A stretch of 64,000 nucleotides of DNA from Meghimatium bilineatum (lineage: Eukaryota; Mollusca; Gastropoda; Stylommatophora; Philomycidae), in assembly GCA_034231615.1 (NCBI GenBank), contig CM067298.1, positions 34,230,127 through 34,294,126 of the forward strand. The letters are read 5' to 3'. The notes beneath the pieces were generated by a model. It was not told where the DNA came from, did no database searches, and was given only the letters and a program-made list of their open reading frames with translations. Position 1 is the first letter of the stretch; each line of letters starts with the position of its first letter. Positions 32,778 to 43,320 of this stretch are shown one piece after another. The position numbers and the translations under genes were made by a program.

Positions 32778-34112
32778 TTGTTTGTTTGTTTTGCGTTTGC
32801 TCCATTGTAACCATCACGAGTGTCCGTGCGATTTCCGCCGGGAGCGTGATTACGTTGTGCCACCGTTATGCGCCTTGTAGCTCTAGCACATCCGATTTCG
32901 GCATGCCTTGACAATTCGGGTGGGCTACCCTTAGGCTGTGACAGCCTCTATATTTGTCTCCAGGCACGCGTAGTGGCGACTCTTCGCCCAGACGATTTTT
33001 GCTCTCGTCTGACTCGCACGAGGTGTTCCACTGTCTATGAGCTTGCTTCGTGTAATTGGACGTGCTGTGCCTATGCCCATTGGGTACTGAACCGTTTCTC
33101 ATCCGTGAGCCTGGTTCCTTAAGGGGAAGAACTCAACAGAGGAGTTGGGCCCTGGCTCTTTCGCCCTCTTAGCCGAGGTGTCATTCACCGACATCGTGTA
33201 CCCCTTGTCCAAGTTAGAGTCTCACACCACGCGTTTGAGAGCAAGGTGTTCTCGAGCTGATCGTCCTTGTCCCATTAGCGCCTGAGCCCATTAGGTACTG
33301 AACCCTTTCTCTCTTCAAGTGTATTTCCGGTGTAGGAAATACCTGACAGTAGAGTTGGGCCAGGGCTAAATCGTTGTCCATTTTGTGCCTGACCCCATCG
33401 GGTACGGAACCCTTTCTCTCTGCAAGTGTACTTCCGGTATAGGAAACCTTGACAGTAGAGTTGGACCAGAACTACCATCGTTGTCCCTTTCTTGCCTACG
33501 CCTATCGGGTACAGAACCCTTTCTCTTCGCGGGCATATTTCCGGTTTAGGAATGCTCGACATTAGAGTTGGATTAGGTCTTCTTGCTTTACCAATCGCCA
33601 ATGAATGGGTCTGGGTCTCTGCCTGTAAGGAACTCAGGTAACTAGATGCTCGTCTCGAGCTGACTGAGCTTGTAGTTCCCCTTTCCTAGCGACTTTTCAA
33701 TTTCTATTTGCAGTTCGCGCTGCCCTCTAGCACTGTTCTGCCCTTTCATTGTTTCATTGTACTCGGTATGATATATATTTGTCTCTCGCCGTGCATCTAC
33801 CTTTACGTGCATTTTACATTGGCCGCCCCTCCAATGTTTCGACTGGACTGACTAGCTTCACTGTATGTCGACAGTGTCGCTATATTTGTTGATGCTGGTG
33901 GTGTCGGAGATATTGTCTGTCTCTTGTGCAGTCAAATCTCTTTCCATCTGCTACCTCCACATTCTCGGACACGATCCCCAAATGATTTGGCCAGAATCAG
34001 CTCGAACTGCTGTATTTCTGTTTCCAGGGTGCACCGCGTGGAGGTACATTTGGGATCTTGGTTATCTGCTAACCCTGGGTCCGCCTAGAGCAATGCGTTC
34101 CCTTTGCACCCC
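32778..34112 (-). mobile_element. Retroposon family L, copy 4 (1,335 bp)
   Basis: Flanked by a perfect 11 bp duplication, atgcttcaagt at 32767-32777 and 34113-34123. The 5' end (34112) starts ggggtgcaaagggaacgc. The 3' end at 32778 carries a tail that reads (AAAC)n. Four internal units (33070-33160, 33275-33365, 33380-33470, 33490-33580; spacing about 106 bp) each contain a gggttcagtaccc-like palindrome and an accggaaa-type block. The other copies have two, which accounts for the extra length. The variant units are diverged from each other. No conserved ORF. Confidence 0.9.
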
Positions 34113-34123
34113 ATGCTTCAAGT

Positions 34124-34423
34124 GATAATGTCCAAAGATCTATGAAAAATACACTTGTAATATGACGTTACTATCCTTGATCGAAACTCCGAGATCGGAG
34201 CACCAAGGCGACTGCTTTAATCACTTACCAAGGAGATCACCAAAATATCTTAATATATATATATTCATTATGAAGTATGTTGTGTCGCCCATGTCAAGAT
34301 ATTCATTTATATCAAAATAAACTGTCGTTTCGGTTACATCAAATCTGGTAGGGAACCCGGACAATATTACTGTGACATCATTATAGAAGTGATGAAATTA
34401 ATTAATATGCTAAAACATCTACA
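34124..34423. other. Unassigned sequence
   Basis: AT-rich. A short TA run lies near 34253-34264. Confidence 0.4.
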
Positions 34424-34567
34424 AACATTAACATTAAATTATATTAATTGTTATCTATAAACATTGACATTAAATTATATTAATTATAATCTACAAATAT
34501 TAACATTAAATTACGTTAATTATCATCTGCAAGCATTAGCATTAAATTAGACTTATGATCATCTATA
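34424..34567. repeat. Tandem repeat, 4 x 36 bp, diverged
   Basis: Each unit has cattaacattaaatta, then ttaat, then atctaca. The fourth unit is the most diverged. Confidence 0.85.
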
Positions 34568-35695
34568 AAGATTAGATTTATATATTCGACAAAACCTTTA
34601 CATACTTTAGCATAAAATTAGAATAAGTAACATCTACAAACAACATTAATTCATACTGAAAACAGCAATACATAATCATCATCAATAGATTAATTTTATC
34701 AAGTACATAGATATAAATACACGAATCAAAGAAGCATTTTATAAATAATAATCACAAACAAAATATATGTTTAGATCAGAAGTTCAGTATGGAGTAAATC
34801 AAACAAAATAATCGAAATTAGTGACACTCAAACGTTGTCTGCCCATGACCCCGTCTTGATATGATTGTTTCGCGTGAAACGAAAAGAAGTAATTGAACTT
34901 TTAATACGTCACATGACCTTTTCAAAATTCATTGATTGATATCCTGCCATTTATTGTTCAATTAGTTACCTTCCTATGGTCTTCTATATTGGCTTGTAGC
35001 ACTCCCCCCCCCTCCCCCACAACACCAATTTCAAAATTGTTTCCATTATAGATCTTCTGCATGTCTTTGTGGCACCCATGTAGGGCCCACGCTGAGAACC
35101 ACTACTGTAAAAACCAAGCCAGCATCAATGATAGCCTGCAAGACATAGAGTTAACTAGAACATAACTTTCACAACGGAACTTTCAAATATGATAATTATT
35201 ATGCATCTTATCTTCCTTCAGTTTAATCATGTGGCCGGGAAAATAGAGTGATTGATTTCTCAACATCTCAAGTGACCTGTCTGATTGCATTTCCTCACCT
35301 GGGCAAAGCTTAGGCCATTCCACAAATCCATCTTTTTCTGTAACTGTCACCGCATTCTATTTTCATTGACAGGATTCTTAATTTCACGGGATTTATCTTC
35401 GAATGGGAGTTTCTGGTTGTTGTGATTTTAAAGTTGCAGGCGACTCACAGAAAGTAAAGTATAATTGTTTCATTGATAAATTATAACCTTAAATTATAGA
35501 CAATTAAACCTTGACCAGACATTTCCAAAGCGTTGAACTGTAAAAGTAATGTACAACATGTACTCGTACTGCCATTTACTTTACACAGTTAGACACTGAC
35601 TCACACACGAGAAAGCGAATAACATGTGAAATCAATGATTGAGAAAGACTGTTAGCATTACCATATTAATAACGGTTACCAAATGATGTCATTAG
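34568..35695. other. Mostly unassigned; possible hAT end at 34985-35104
   Basis: The reverse complement of 35085-35104 begins tagtggttctcagcgtggg, resembling a hAT terminus, and a C-run (35003-35018) lies upstream. The matching other end was not identified, so no element is called. Confidence 0.3.
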
Positions 35696-36082
35696 AAATT
35701 TAAAAATTCAGAGACTAACGGGAATTGAATCAGTCCGTTCAACGGCACCAAATCGCCTAGCAACTATTGCACACGCGTTCTTCCGTACTTGACTAATCGC
35801 ATCTCCAAGAAAAGATGCAATTTTGCCACGACATTCAAACCGTGCACTCACAGTCACCAGAACGGACCAATCGAGACAAGGACTATTACGACAACAACAA
35901 ACATCCCGTACAGGTATTGAAATATCCTCAGATATGTGTTTGAATGTCTTGGTAAAATCGCATCTTTTTTTTAGATGCGGTTAGTCATGTACGGAAGAAC
36001 GCGTGTACAATAGTTGCTAGGGTATTTGGTGCCGTTGAACGGACTGCTTCAATTCCCGTTAGTCTCAGGAATTTTTAAAATT
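35696..36082. mobile_element. Foldback MITE (about 387 bp)
   Basis: Long terminal inverted repeats of roughly 145-155 bp at 35696-35851 and 35939-36082. Left landmarks are gagactaacgggaattga, tccgttcaacggcacc, cgcgttcttccgtac and gacattcaaac. The right arm carries them reversed and complemented with few mismatches. The loop is about 90 bp with no ORF. A short relative of the terminus (ttgagactaacaggaatt) occurs at 43554-43571. No target duplication resolved. Confidence 0.8.
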
Positions 36083-37859
36083 TTCCTCTGGCTTCCTTCT
36101 TAGATTCATTAGAAATTTAGTAGACTTTAAAACATGTATCAAATACATTGGAAGATACCGAATACAGTGGTTTGTACATTTATGAGAATAGACATCGGTG
36201 CTGATATGTGCAATGGTGTTATAGTTCGCTCCGTAATTCATGTTACTCAGCTGCAATTATTTTCCCCCAAAACTACTTGTTAGATCGAAAAGATCTTTTG
36301 AATTCAACTTAAATTTCTTCATAATCCTATTTTTGTCCTTAGAAATGTAACTAGATTAAAATATTTTTTCCATAAAGTATACATTTATAAGGGTTTTGAG
36401 AATGTAAGTAATGTGCCGTTTTTTTACACTATAGCCGATTCTGTCAGAGAGTCCCAGTTGATGTGGTGAAATATGCCTTATTTGCTTATTTTTTAAATTT
36501 TTTCCACTCCAATTCTTCATTCGCTGTGACTCATAGTATAAATATGCTGACCAATTAAAATCGCGATAAAATAAGAACACGTTATCAGTGATTGAATTAT
36601 ACTTCTGTGAAATGCAACTGTTTCTGTATTTCATGCGCTTCAATTCGACCCTCTAAGATACGGAAATCACGTTTTCGATGAGTGTAAAATGAGTCATACA
36701 TTTACCGTTTATTTAAAGAATGCATCACCATTGACAGACTTCGTAAATATATGTGGCATAAATATCTTCGTGCTGTTTATATTTTCGTGACATAACAAAA
36801 CAACGTGTGTTTCATTATTTTGTTTCTCACAACGATTTGCATGCAGTCACCTTTATTTCTGGAATGATCTAATACACATATTCCACTTCAACACTAACGT
36901 CACAAGAAAAACATAAGACTTTGTGATAATAATATATAAAACTGCTTTACAAACACTCTGGAAGTAATTATAACTATCTCAAATGTCCCACTATTATATG
37001 AAATTAGGATACCCATTTGTGTCAATAATTTTGTATGTTATGGTAAAATTTTACATATGAATGACATTTAATTCTGCTTATGCAATACTATATAGCAAAA
37101 TTAATCGTTTGTGCATTTTTCAATAGATCTATTAATTTGCAAATATGAATTCCTAAGATCGTCCCGTGGACGATCAACTGGGAAATATTGTTGCTATACA
37201 TCAGGTAGTTTTCGTGAGAATTGTGCTGAAGTAAGTAACATGAAATATGAAACGAACTATACCAAATCCCCTGAACTGTGGACGTGTGTAGCAATATTCC
37301 TAGTATAGTACGTCAACCGTAAAAGAGAACTGGATCCCATACTTGAACATTGGTCACCAAGCTCACAAACAACAGTCACGACTCCTTGATCCTTTTCCAC
37401 AGTCTTGCGTCGCTATGAACAGACATGTAAGGTATTTTTTCTGTCCTAAAGAGAAAATATCGTTCAACATTCGAGAAACAGAAAGAAAAGTGAAAATCTA
37501 ACAATTGTGTTTGATTTATTAGACATAGTTACGCTTTGAAGAGCGAATCCTGTTCAATGAACCATAGTAATCGCATGCTTGATCTGATCAAAGTAATACC
37601 GTTTTCTCAGACTATGAATATTTTCCTGGTCCGCCACTTATCATCTTAATAATATCCTAAAATGCATGCATATCAGTTCTAGATAAACTGTCACAAACCA
37701 AACTATTTAACCTTACAGAAAAATTACTTTGATTCTTTATACAAATCAATGCCGTGTGTTAATTGTATCAATAACAAATAAAACACTTGTTGACCTATAG
37801 ATAAGCGATCTCTCCCATTTTATATCCACCGTGTACATGTTCTGACTGTATATGTAGGC
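36083..37859. other. Unassigned sequence
   Basis: AT-rich. Contains a perfect short palindrome at 37158-37176 (gatcgtcc-cgt-ggacgatc). Small open frames at 36356-36643 (-) and 37088-37308 (both strands) have no recognisable domain. Confidence 0.45.
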
Positions 37860-38072
37860 CAGTGTTTCCAAACTTGGGAACCCACGCCCCACAGAGGGGG
37901 GGGGGCAATTTGATTGTTCAGGGGGGCAATTCTAAGATTGTAATTAGGCTTCATTTCGGGGACAATTCAAATTTTTAATATTAAAAAATGTGTATATATT
38001 ACATAGGGGGGGGCGTCAAAATTTTAGAAAGACATAGGTGGGTAATGGTGAAAAAAAGGTTGGGAAACACTG
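37860..38072. mobile_element. hAT-like MITE (213 bp) with target-site duplication
   Basis: The left end reads cagtgtttccaaacttggg. The reverse complement of the right end reads cagtgtttcccaacctttt. Flanking 8-mers atgtaggc (37852-37859) and atgtagac (38073-38080) match at 7 of 8 positions. 8 bp is the hAT signature length. The interior is G-run rich and non-coding. Confidence 0.88.
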
Positions 38073-38399
38073 ATGTAGACCGTTCGTAAATCACAATCTA
38101 ATGTATTAGTAGATACATTCACATCGGATGTATTTGTGGTTCAACAATAGTTAATGATGTTGTGATTCAATTATTATTATTATATATTAAGGCATGTTAA
38201 CAACAATTGTAGAAATTTAAATAACTAAAACGCTTATAAAAATAAGCTTGTGACATAGGTTGTCAACTATATTTTAATGTTTAGCCAACTGCCGTTTCAG
38301 TAGCTCTTTCATGGCACCCCGAGCTAGTTCCCACGTATTTGGATTGCGTAAGCTGTCTCACTAACGTCACTGACACAAACTCCATGTAACTAGGAATAT
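38073..38399. other. Unassigned sequence
   Basis: No supported feature. Confidence 0.4.
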
Positions 38400-38672
38400 A
38401 AAAATATGTTCTCTTACGTGAAGTGGTAGAACCAAAAGGGAGCAGAGAGCAACAAATATATAACCTTCTGTGCAAGTAGTAAGAGGCGACAGAGAAGATT
38501 ATGAGAGGGATGTTAACCACTTCCATAGATCAAAGTGATATGAAAGTCATGCTGAAAATAAAGTACTGTGCAATACGGATCAGATATCACAACGAAGCTG
38601 TAAACTATGAATGCATATTGTGGTTTCTGGAGGACATCCTTCTAACCAGTAGCATTTTGAGAAAGAAGAATA
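38400..38672 (+). mobile_element. SINE A copy, diverged
   Basis: The landmarks are gaaccaaaagggagcagaga, tagtaagaggcgacagagaa, gatcagatatcac, ctggaggacatccttctaac, and a GAA-rich end. The central palindrome is lost. Confidence 0.65.
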
Positions 38673-38689
38673 TGTAGTGATTATAAAAA

Positions 38690-38940
38690 TGTCATAGTCG
38701 CAGATGATTGGCTTCATTGTACTTTACCCGTATTTACTACGTCCCTCTCAGCGAAGTTGCGCGCCGCCTGCTGAGAGTATGACAACAAGCACGTAAATCG
38801 TAGATTCAAGTGAAATCCTAGGGAGCTCTGAAAAAATCCAATTTTGTAAACAAGAGACTGCTAGCGATTCAAACCTGTGATTTCTTGAGCGCAAAGCGAT
38901 GGTATTAATCAATATGCCGTACAGATCCCTGTTATAGAAG
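38690..38940 (-). mobile_element. tRNA-derived SINE, second type
   Basis: The minus strand reads acggcatattgattaatacc (D-arm-like), then cgctttgcgctcaagaaatc (anticodon-arm-like), then acaggtttgaatcgc (B-box-like), spaced as in a tRNA. The unrelated body runs to about 38690 and contains a cagcaggcggcgcgc block. The A box is damaged. The body is not repeated elsewhere in the window. Confidence 0.5.
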
Positions 38941-38999
38941 ACATATTGTACTTTACATAAAATATTCATAATAGATATAATATTCTAATAGTGAACAAA

Positions 39000-39276
39000 A
39001 AGTAGTGTTTTTGAATTAATACAATTTTGAACACAAAATGAAGTAGTTAAATTATTGAAATTTTGAACACAAAATAGAGTAATTAAATTCTTACAAATGT
39101 GAAGACAAAATGTAGTAGTTAAAGTATTGCAATTGTTAATACAAACTGTGTAACAAACGTATTACAATTGTGAACACAAAATTTCGTAACTAAATTATAG
39201 TAATTGTTAACATAAAACTTCCGTAATGGAATTATCATAATTCTGAACACATAATGCAAAATTGCGTAATTAAACT
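39000..39276. repeat. Diverged tandem repeat, about 36-38 bp unit
   Basis: Units of the form aattgtgaacacaaaatg, then tagtaattaaattatt, recur about seven times, and one further unit lies right of the SINE at 39566-39600. The SINE therefore inserted into this array. Confidence 0.8.
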
Positions 39277-39552
39277 GCTTCTTCTTCTTCGTTCGTTCTC
39301 AAATTCCTGCAGATTAGCAGGATGTAGTCAGGAGAATGGAATGCATTGTGTCATGTTTTACAGAATTGCTGCGATATCTGCGCCTTTCGGCCTGACACAT
39401 CCGACTTCAGCATGGCTCTGGATCACTGACCCTATATGGGATGGGACAGCCAACTCCATCCCATAACCTTAGTCGCCTTTTACGACATGCGTGGAAGGTA
39501 AACAGTGTTGCTATTCTTTGCTCCTCTTTCAGGCCCCGGCAACACACGGGCG
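39277..39552 (-). mobile_element. SINE A copy with 13 bp target-site duplication
   Basis: Perfect duplication gcgtaattaaact at 39264-39276 and 39553-39565 defines the element as 276 bp. On the minus strand it starts in cgcccgtgtgttgccggggc (the first bases may be flank), has the tatgggatgg...ccatcccata palindrome, the gccgaaaggcgcagatatcg block, the ctacatcctgctaatctgca block, and ends in (GAA)n. It is the reference copy for the family. The head shows no clear tRNA, 5S or 7SL similarity. Confidence 0.92.
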
Positions 39553-39600
39553 GCGTAATTAAACTATTCGAATTGACAACACAAAATATTGTTATATGAA

Positions 39601-40439
39601 TATATTCAACGTTAATTGAAAATATTTTCTTCACAAACATAAAGGTAGTAAATGAGAATTTGTGTATCTCAAATTCAGCGAAGGAAACTACAAGTGTATA
39701 TTTGGTAGATTTGACATTTGATTAAGATATGTTAAAAAGATCACACACACTACAATCAATTATATAGTTCCTGAAATAACAAACCAAATGGTTGTTTTGG
39801 AGAAACATACGCCTATATTTAGATATAATTAATGTCCGGTGGTGCAGTTCAAAGATCGGTAATTGCTGTTCCAACTTGTGCAGAAGTGTACACAGCAATA
39901 AGGCGGATGAAAGTAATGAGTATTGAATAGGGAATATGTGCTTTTTATGGGGAAGTCTAATTAAATATATTACCTTTGATCATGACATGCAGGTGTTTGA
40001 GATAATAAGAGAGCAGACATGCTGGTAGGAAAAAAAACCACATTTAGCCCGGTTGCTCGGGGACATTACTGTTGTATTCGACTGCATGTTTGATGGGAAT
40101 ATGAACTTGATGAAGCATCGATGCTGTCACTGTGAAAAAAGGATGATACAATGCAGTTGAATATCGATCATCCCTTTTATAAGAAACATAATTTCATGTG
40201 AAATGATACTGTGACTTGAGACTCGCAGCTGCCTGGTAGGATAATGATTACGTGTTACCAGTGAATATTGGTAGCCATTGTCTTACATGTTCTTCCATAT
40301 ATTCATGCGGGTATTATAATCATTTATAGAATGAAATGAGGTAGGTTTAATAAAAAGAACATTTGTTCACTGTTTGTCATTGTAGTTAACCTGTGTATGT
40401 TCTGGTCCTTTACCGGATCCAATTGTAGCAAAATTATAT
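39601..40439. other. Unassigned sequence
   Basis: No supported feature. Confidence 0.4.
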
Positions 40440-40625
40440 TGCTAGACAGTGGTGGAGTCGGGGGTTGTCTTGTAACGTATTCCTTCTAGAACGTTGTCTT
40501 TCCAATGATCTCTCTGAACCTCTCTCTGTCTTGGGCGATGTGGCTTGCATTTTCTAGCGATGTATTCATGTTATCTTTAATGTCGTCAGTCCATCGTCTT
40601 CTTGGTCGGAGGTACTCGCTTTAAT
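40440..40625 (-). mobile_element. LINE remnant: RT ORF tail
   Basis: The minus strand reads SEYLRPRRRWTDDIKDNMNT, then SLENASHIAQDRERFREIIG and ends in a stop, a well-preserved ORF2 C-terminus like that at 329-540. It is back to back with the RNase H remnant on the plus strand. Confidence 0.72.
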
Positions 40626-40626
40626 C

Positions 40627-41311
40627 GGTGAAATATTAAGGGAAGATGATATGATTGTATATACAGATGTGTCGGTTGACAGACACATGAGAAGTGTCTG
40701 GGTCTTCACGGCTCAAAGGTGGGAGGAAACCACCGGAGAGGAAAGTGGTCCATTCGTTCGGACGATAAACAGCATGACAATGGAGATTTTTGCAGTAACC
40801 AAAGCTTTGCAATGTCTGCATGACTTTCTGCTAGCATGTCTGCATACTCAGTAATTCGATGAGCATGATTGTGAAACTTCAAGTGGGATACATTCATGAA
40901 TAGTGGCTGGGTGAAGTGAAGACTTGCTGTATGCGTAAAGTGACTTTCAATTTTATGCTGAGACATGTGGGAGTCAAGGGTAATGAGAGAGCAGATAGGT
41001 TGGCCGGACACGCTACTACTACGGCTGTTGGTGGAGCCATAGATTGCGCAGACATTTTGAACGTCTTACGGGAAAACGCACGAGCAAATGACTGTATAAG
41101 TTACGATTATTCCATGACTGGAATAAAGGAATTTGGTTTGAAATATGGTGTCGCTAGAAAGAAGCGGTTTCGTAGACAAGAAAGAATGATAGTCAATCAA
41201 CTGCGTACTAGGACCGTCAGTCAATGTGTAATGGCGGCTACGGTCAACGAGAGATCTCAGCACTTATGGACTTGTCCGGAGTGCAGTGACGATGATACAA
41301 CGACTAACTAA
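40627..41311 (+). pseudogene. Retrotransposon RNase H domain and C-terminal tail
   Basis: RNase HI-type motifs run in order. IVYTDVSVDRH carries the first Asp. MTMEIFAVTKAL carries the Glu. SNSMSMIVKL sits at the third acidic site, where the usual SDS is now SNS. VGVKGNERADRLAGHA carries the last Asp. The tail keeps ENARANDC, then VARKKRFRRQERM, and ends in HLWTCPECSDDD, then a stop. A stop/frameshift near 40852 and a stop near 40889 split it into two frames (40651-40854 and 40916-41311). Such domains sit at the 3' end of some non-LTR retrotransposons, but no RT is attached here. Related to 16330-16710. Confidence 0.8.
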
Positions 41312-41420
41312 ATAACTTGCTAGATTTCCAGCAGGGTGTTGTCCAAGAGAACGGAAATGTACTGTTGCCTTTTTTTCTTTACTTCTATGACCCAACCCAT
41401 CCGATTTAGCTCTTGATCTG
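41312..41420 (-). mobile_element. Solo 3' fragment of retroposon family L
   Basis: In plus reading, tgctagatttccagcagggt, then gttgtccaagagaacgg, then cccaacccatccgattt match the reversed 3' end of copy 3. It directly follows the RNase H remnant. Confidence 0.5.
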
Positions 41421-41563
41421 ATTCCATTTCGACATACATGGTACTAATGATGAAGATGCTTAAATAATCATATTAGTTGTGAGCAGGTAGTTCTTGACAG
41501 CATATACCATTTCTAAGTTCCTCCGGGTTCTACTAAGTTATCTGAGACGATACCCAGACTCAT

Positions 41564-42480
41564 ATGTTGTTCGTCTATCACGTGATGATGATCATTTGTT
41601 ACAACCACTTTGAAAAATCAGCTAGAATTAGTTCCTTGATTATAACTTCGTAAATTGGTGACAAGCCATATTCGGGCCGCAAATGTTTTTGGACAGTTCG
41701 TGCATGGAATGACCACTGTTGAAGGTTGTTGTTTTTTTTGTGTGTCTACCCTAGTCTTTCTAGCAATTCTCCGCTGTTAAGCTGCCGCATTTTAATACAG
41801 ACGATGCGCCTTTTTTTTACTATAGAATGCCATGTAGCTCTATTCTGTACAAGTTCTTTTAATATATCTTGGTCTATTTCAAAGGTCTTCAGTGAGGTAT
41901 TTAATGCGTCAATGTAACGCTTCTTTTTTCCACCTTTAGATCGTATACCCTTCTGCAACTCACTATAGAGAAGTATCTGTGGCAGACGATGATCTGGCAT
42001 ACATACTTAATGACCTACCCAGCGAATATGTGCCTGCATCAGAATAATGTCAATGCTAGAGATACTATACCTGCCAAAAACAGTCGTATCCGGAGTCTAC
42101 TCGTGCTATCTGATGTTCATAACTTTTCTGGGACAAGTTGTATGACAGTTATTGAATTTACTAAAATGTCTTCAATACACATCCCACGTTTCACTAGCAG
42201 ATAACAGCACTGGCAGTACAACTACTCTATAAAATTGATGGGAAAACGACTTCCACTGAGCATTGTGATTTAAGTGAGGAAGAGTTGTACACAGAGTGTA
42301 TCTCAGTCTCTTGGTGACAGGATGAATCGAAACGACTGGAAATGAGTTTAAATGCCATGGATGACCACGTTTTTTTCGTGTTTAACCATACCGGTGCAGT
42401 TCCCACCACGTTGCAAGAGTTCGCCTACATACCCGATGGGCTGACAAACTATTGCCATACATTCGCCGAATATAAGACTT
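41564..42480 (-). mobile_element. Decayed copy of LINE family Z (3' part)
   Basis: The minus strand reads MPDHRLPQILLYSELQKGIR, then KKKRYIDALNTSLKTFEIDQ, paralleling MPDHRLPKINL and RKRYKDSLKDSLKAFEIDH of the copy at 56990-58260. Upstream sequence extends to the YRRHVKKLN region near 42190. At 41568-41585 the 3' hairpin is damaged (catcacgtgatag; TT loop lost) but is still followed by gacgaacaac. Frameshifts and stops throughout. Confidence 0.78.
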
Positions 42481-43174
42481 TACTAGTAGTGGTTGACAGG
42501 ACAGTCAATCTTTGTAGATAGTCTCAGCATTGTTCACCTACTTTCTGAGTGCCAAACAGGATGTCAGTCGAGCGATGAGCCTGAACACGACTTAGTCCGT
42601 CCACTGAAGATGTGTTCACAAAATACGCTATGCTGGTGTAGCTACATAGTGAACGATTCAGTGTTGCTGATATTGAAGTACATTAGATTACATGTAAACT
42701 ACAAAATAATTAAATAAAATCGCTCTTTATAATCAAATAAAAAGTAAGTGGCAGCTTCAAATAGTCATATCTAGAAAATACTCTTAGTGTTATCCATCGA
42801 CTATGATATTAACTCAAAACTTTTAACAAACAGTAGCGCACACCACACTGGAAAAAAATAGCGACATATTATCGTGACGTGGAACACGTTTTCCAGGCTC
42901 ATGTAAGGTTCTTGCAAAGTTAGAGTTTTTTAATGGTGGTTTATGGATGCATGTTTCATTGTACATATCATAAGTACATTTTATTATTAGCAAATTGTGA
43001 TCTATTCTTGCGTTCTTTACTAAACGCATGCAGGTATGCAAGCAGGGCATTCCAAAGAAGGGATTTCTTTGTGAAATGGCAACCATTTTAGCTGCGTCAT
43101 TTGCTGCTTAGTTTACCGATAAATCATATTCCTGTGATTGTGTTTAGGTATATTAATTATAGTTATTGTAAATT
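42481..43174. other. Unassigned sequence
   Basis: A minus-strand frame at 42823-43086 (87 codons) has no recognisable domain. Confidence 0.4.
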
Positions 43175-43320
43175 GTTATCATCACCAAGTGACGTCTCAA
43201 AATATCGTATTTGTAAGATGTGTATTTACTTTAATAGTTCTCTTTTCATATACAGCGTTGTCAGAACTTCTGTTTTCTTCTCTTCATACGACGTTCTCCC
43301 CATTTTTCTAAATAACAAGG
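43175..43320 (-). mobile_element. LINE2 short remnant
   Basis: The minus strand reads KMGRTSYEEKKTEVLTTLYM then KRELLK, matching RRIGRTSWKE...VLKTLNMKKELLRE of the copy at 26420-26990. Confidence 0.5.

Noticed and set aside
37158-37176. Short perfect palindrome gatcgtcc-cgt-ggacgatc as an operator or hairpin
   Set aside because: Isolated, 8 bp arms; occurrence by chance in 64 kb cannot be excluded and nothing around it suggests regulation.
38866-38940. Functional tRNA gene
   Set aside because: The arms are recognisable, but the A box and acceptor stem are damaged and it leads into a SINE-like body.
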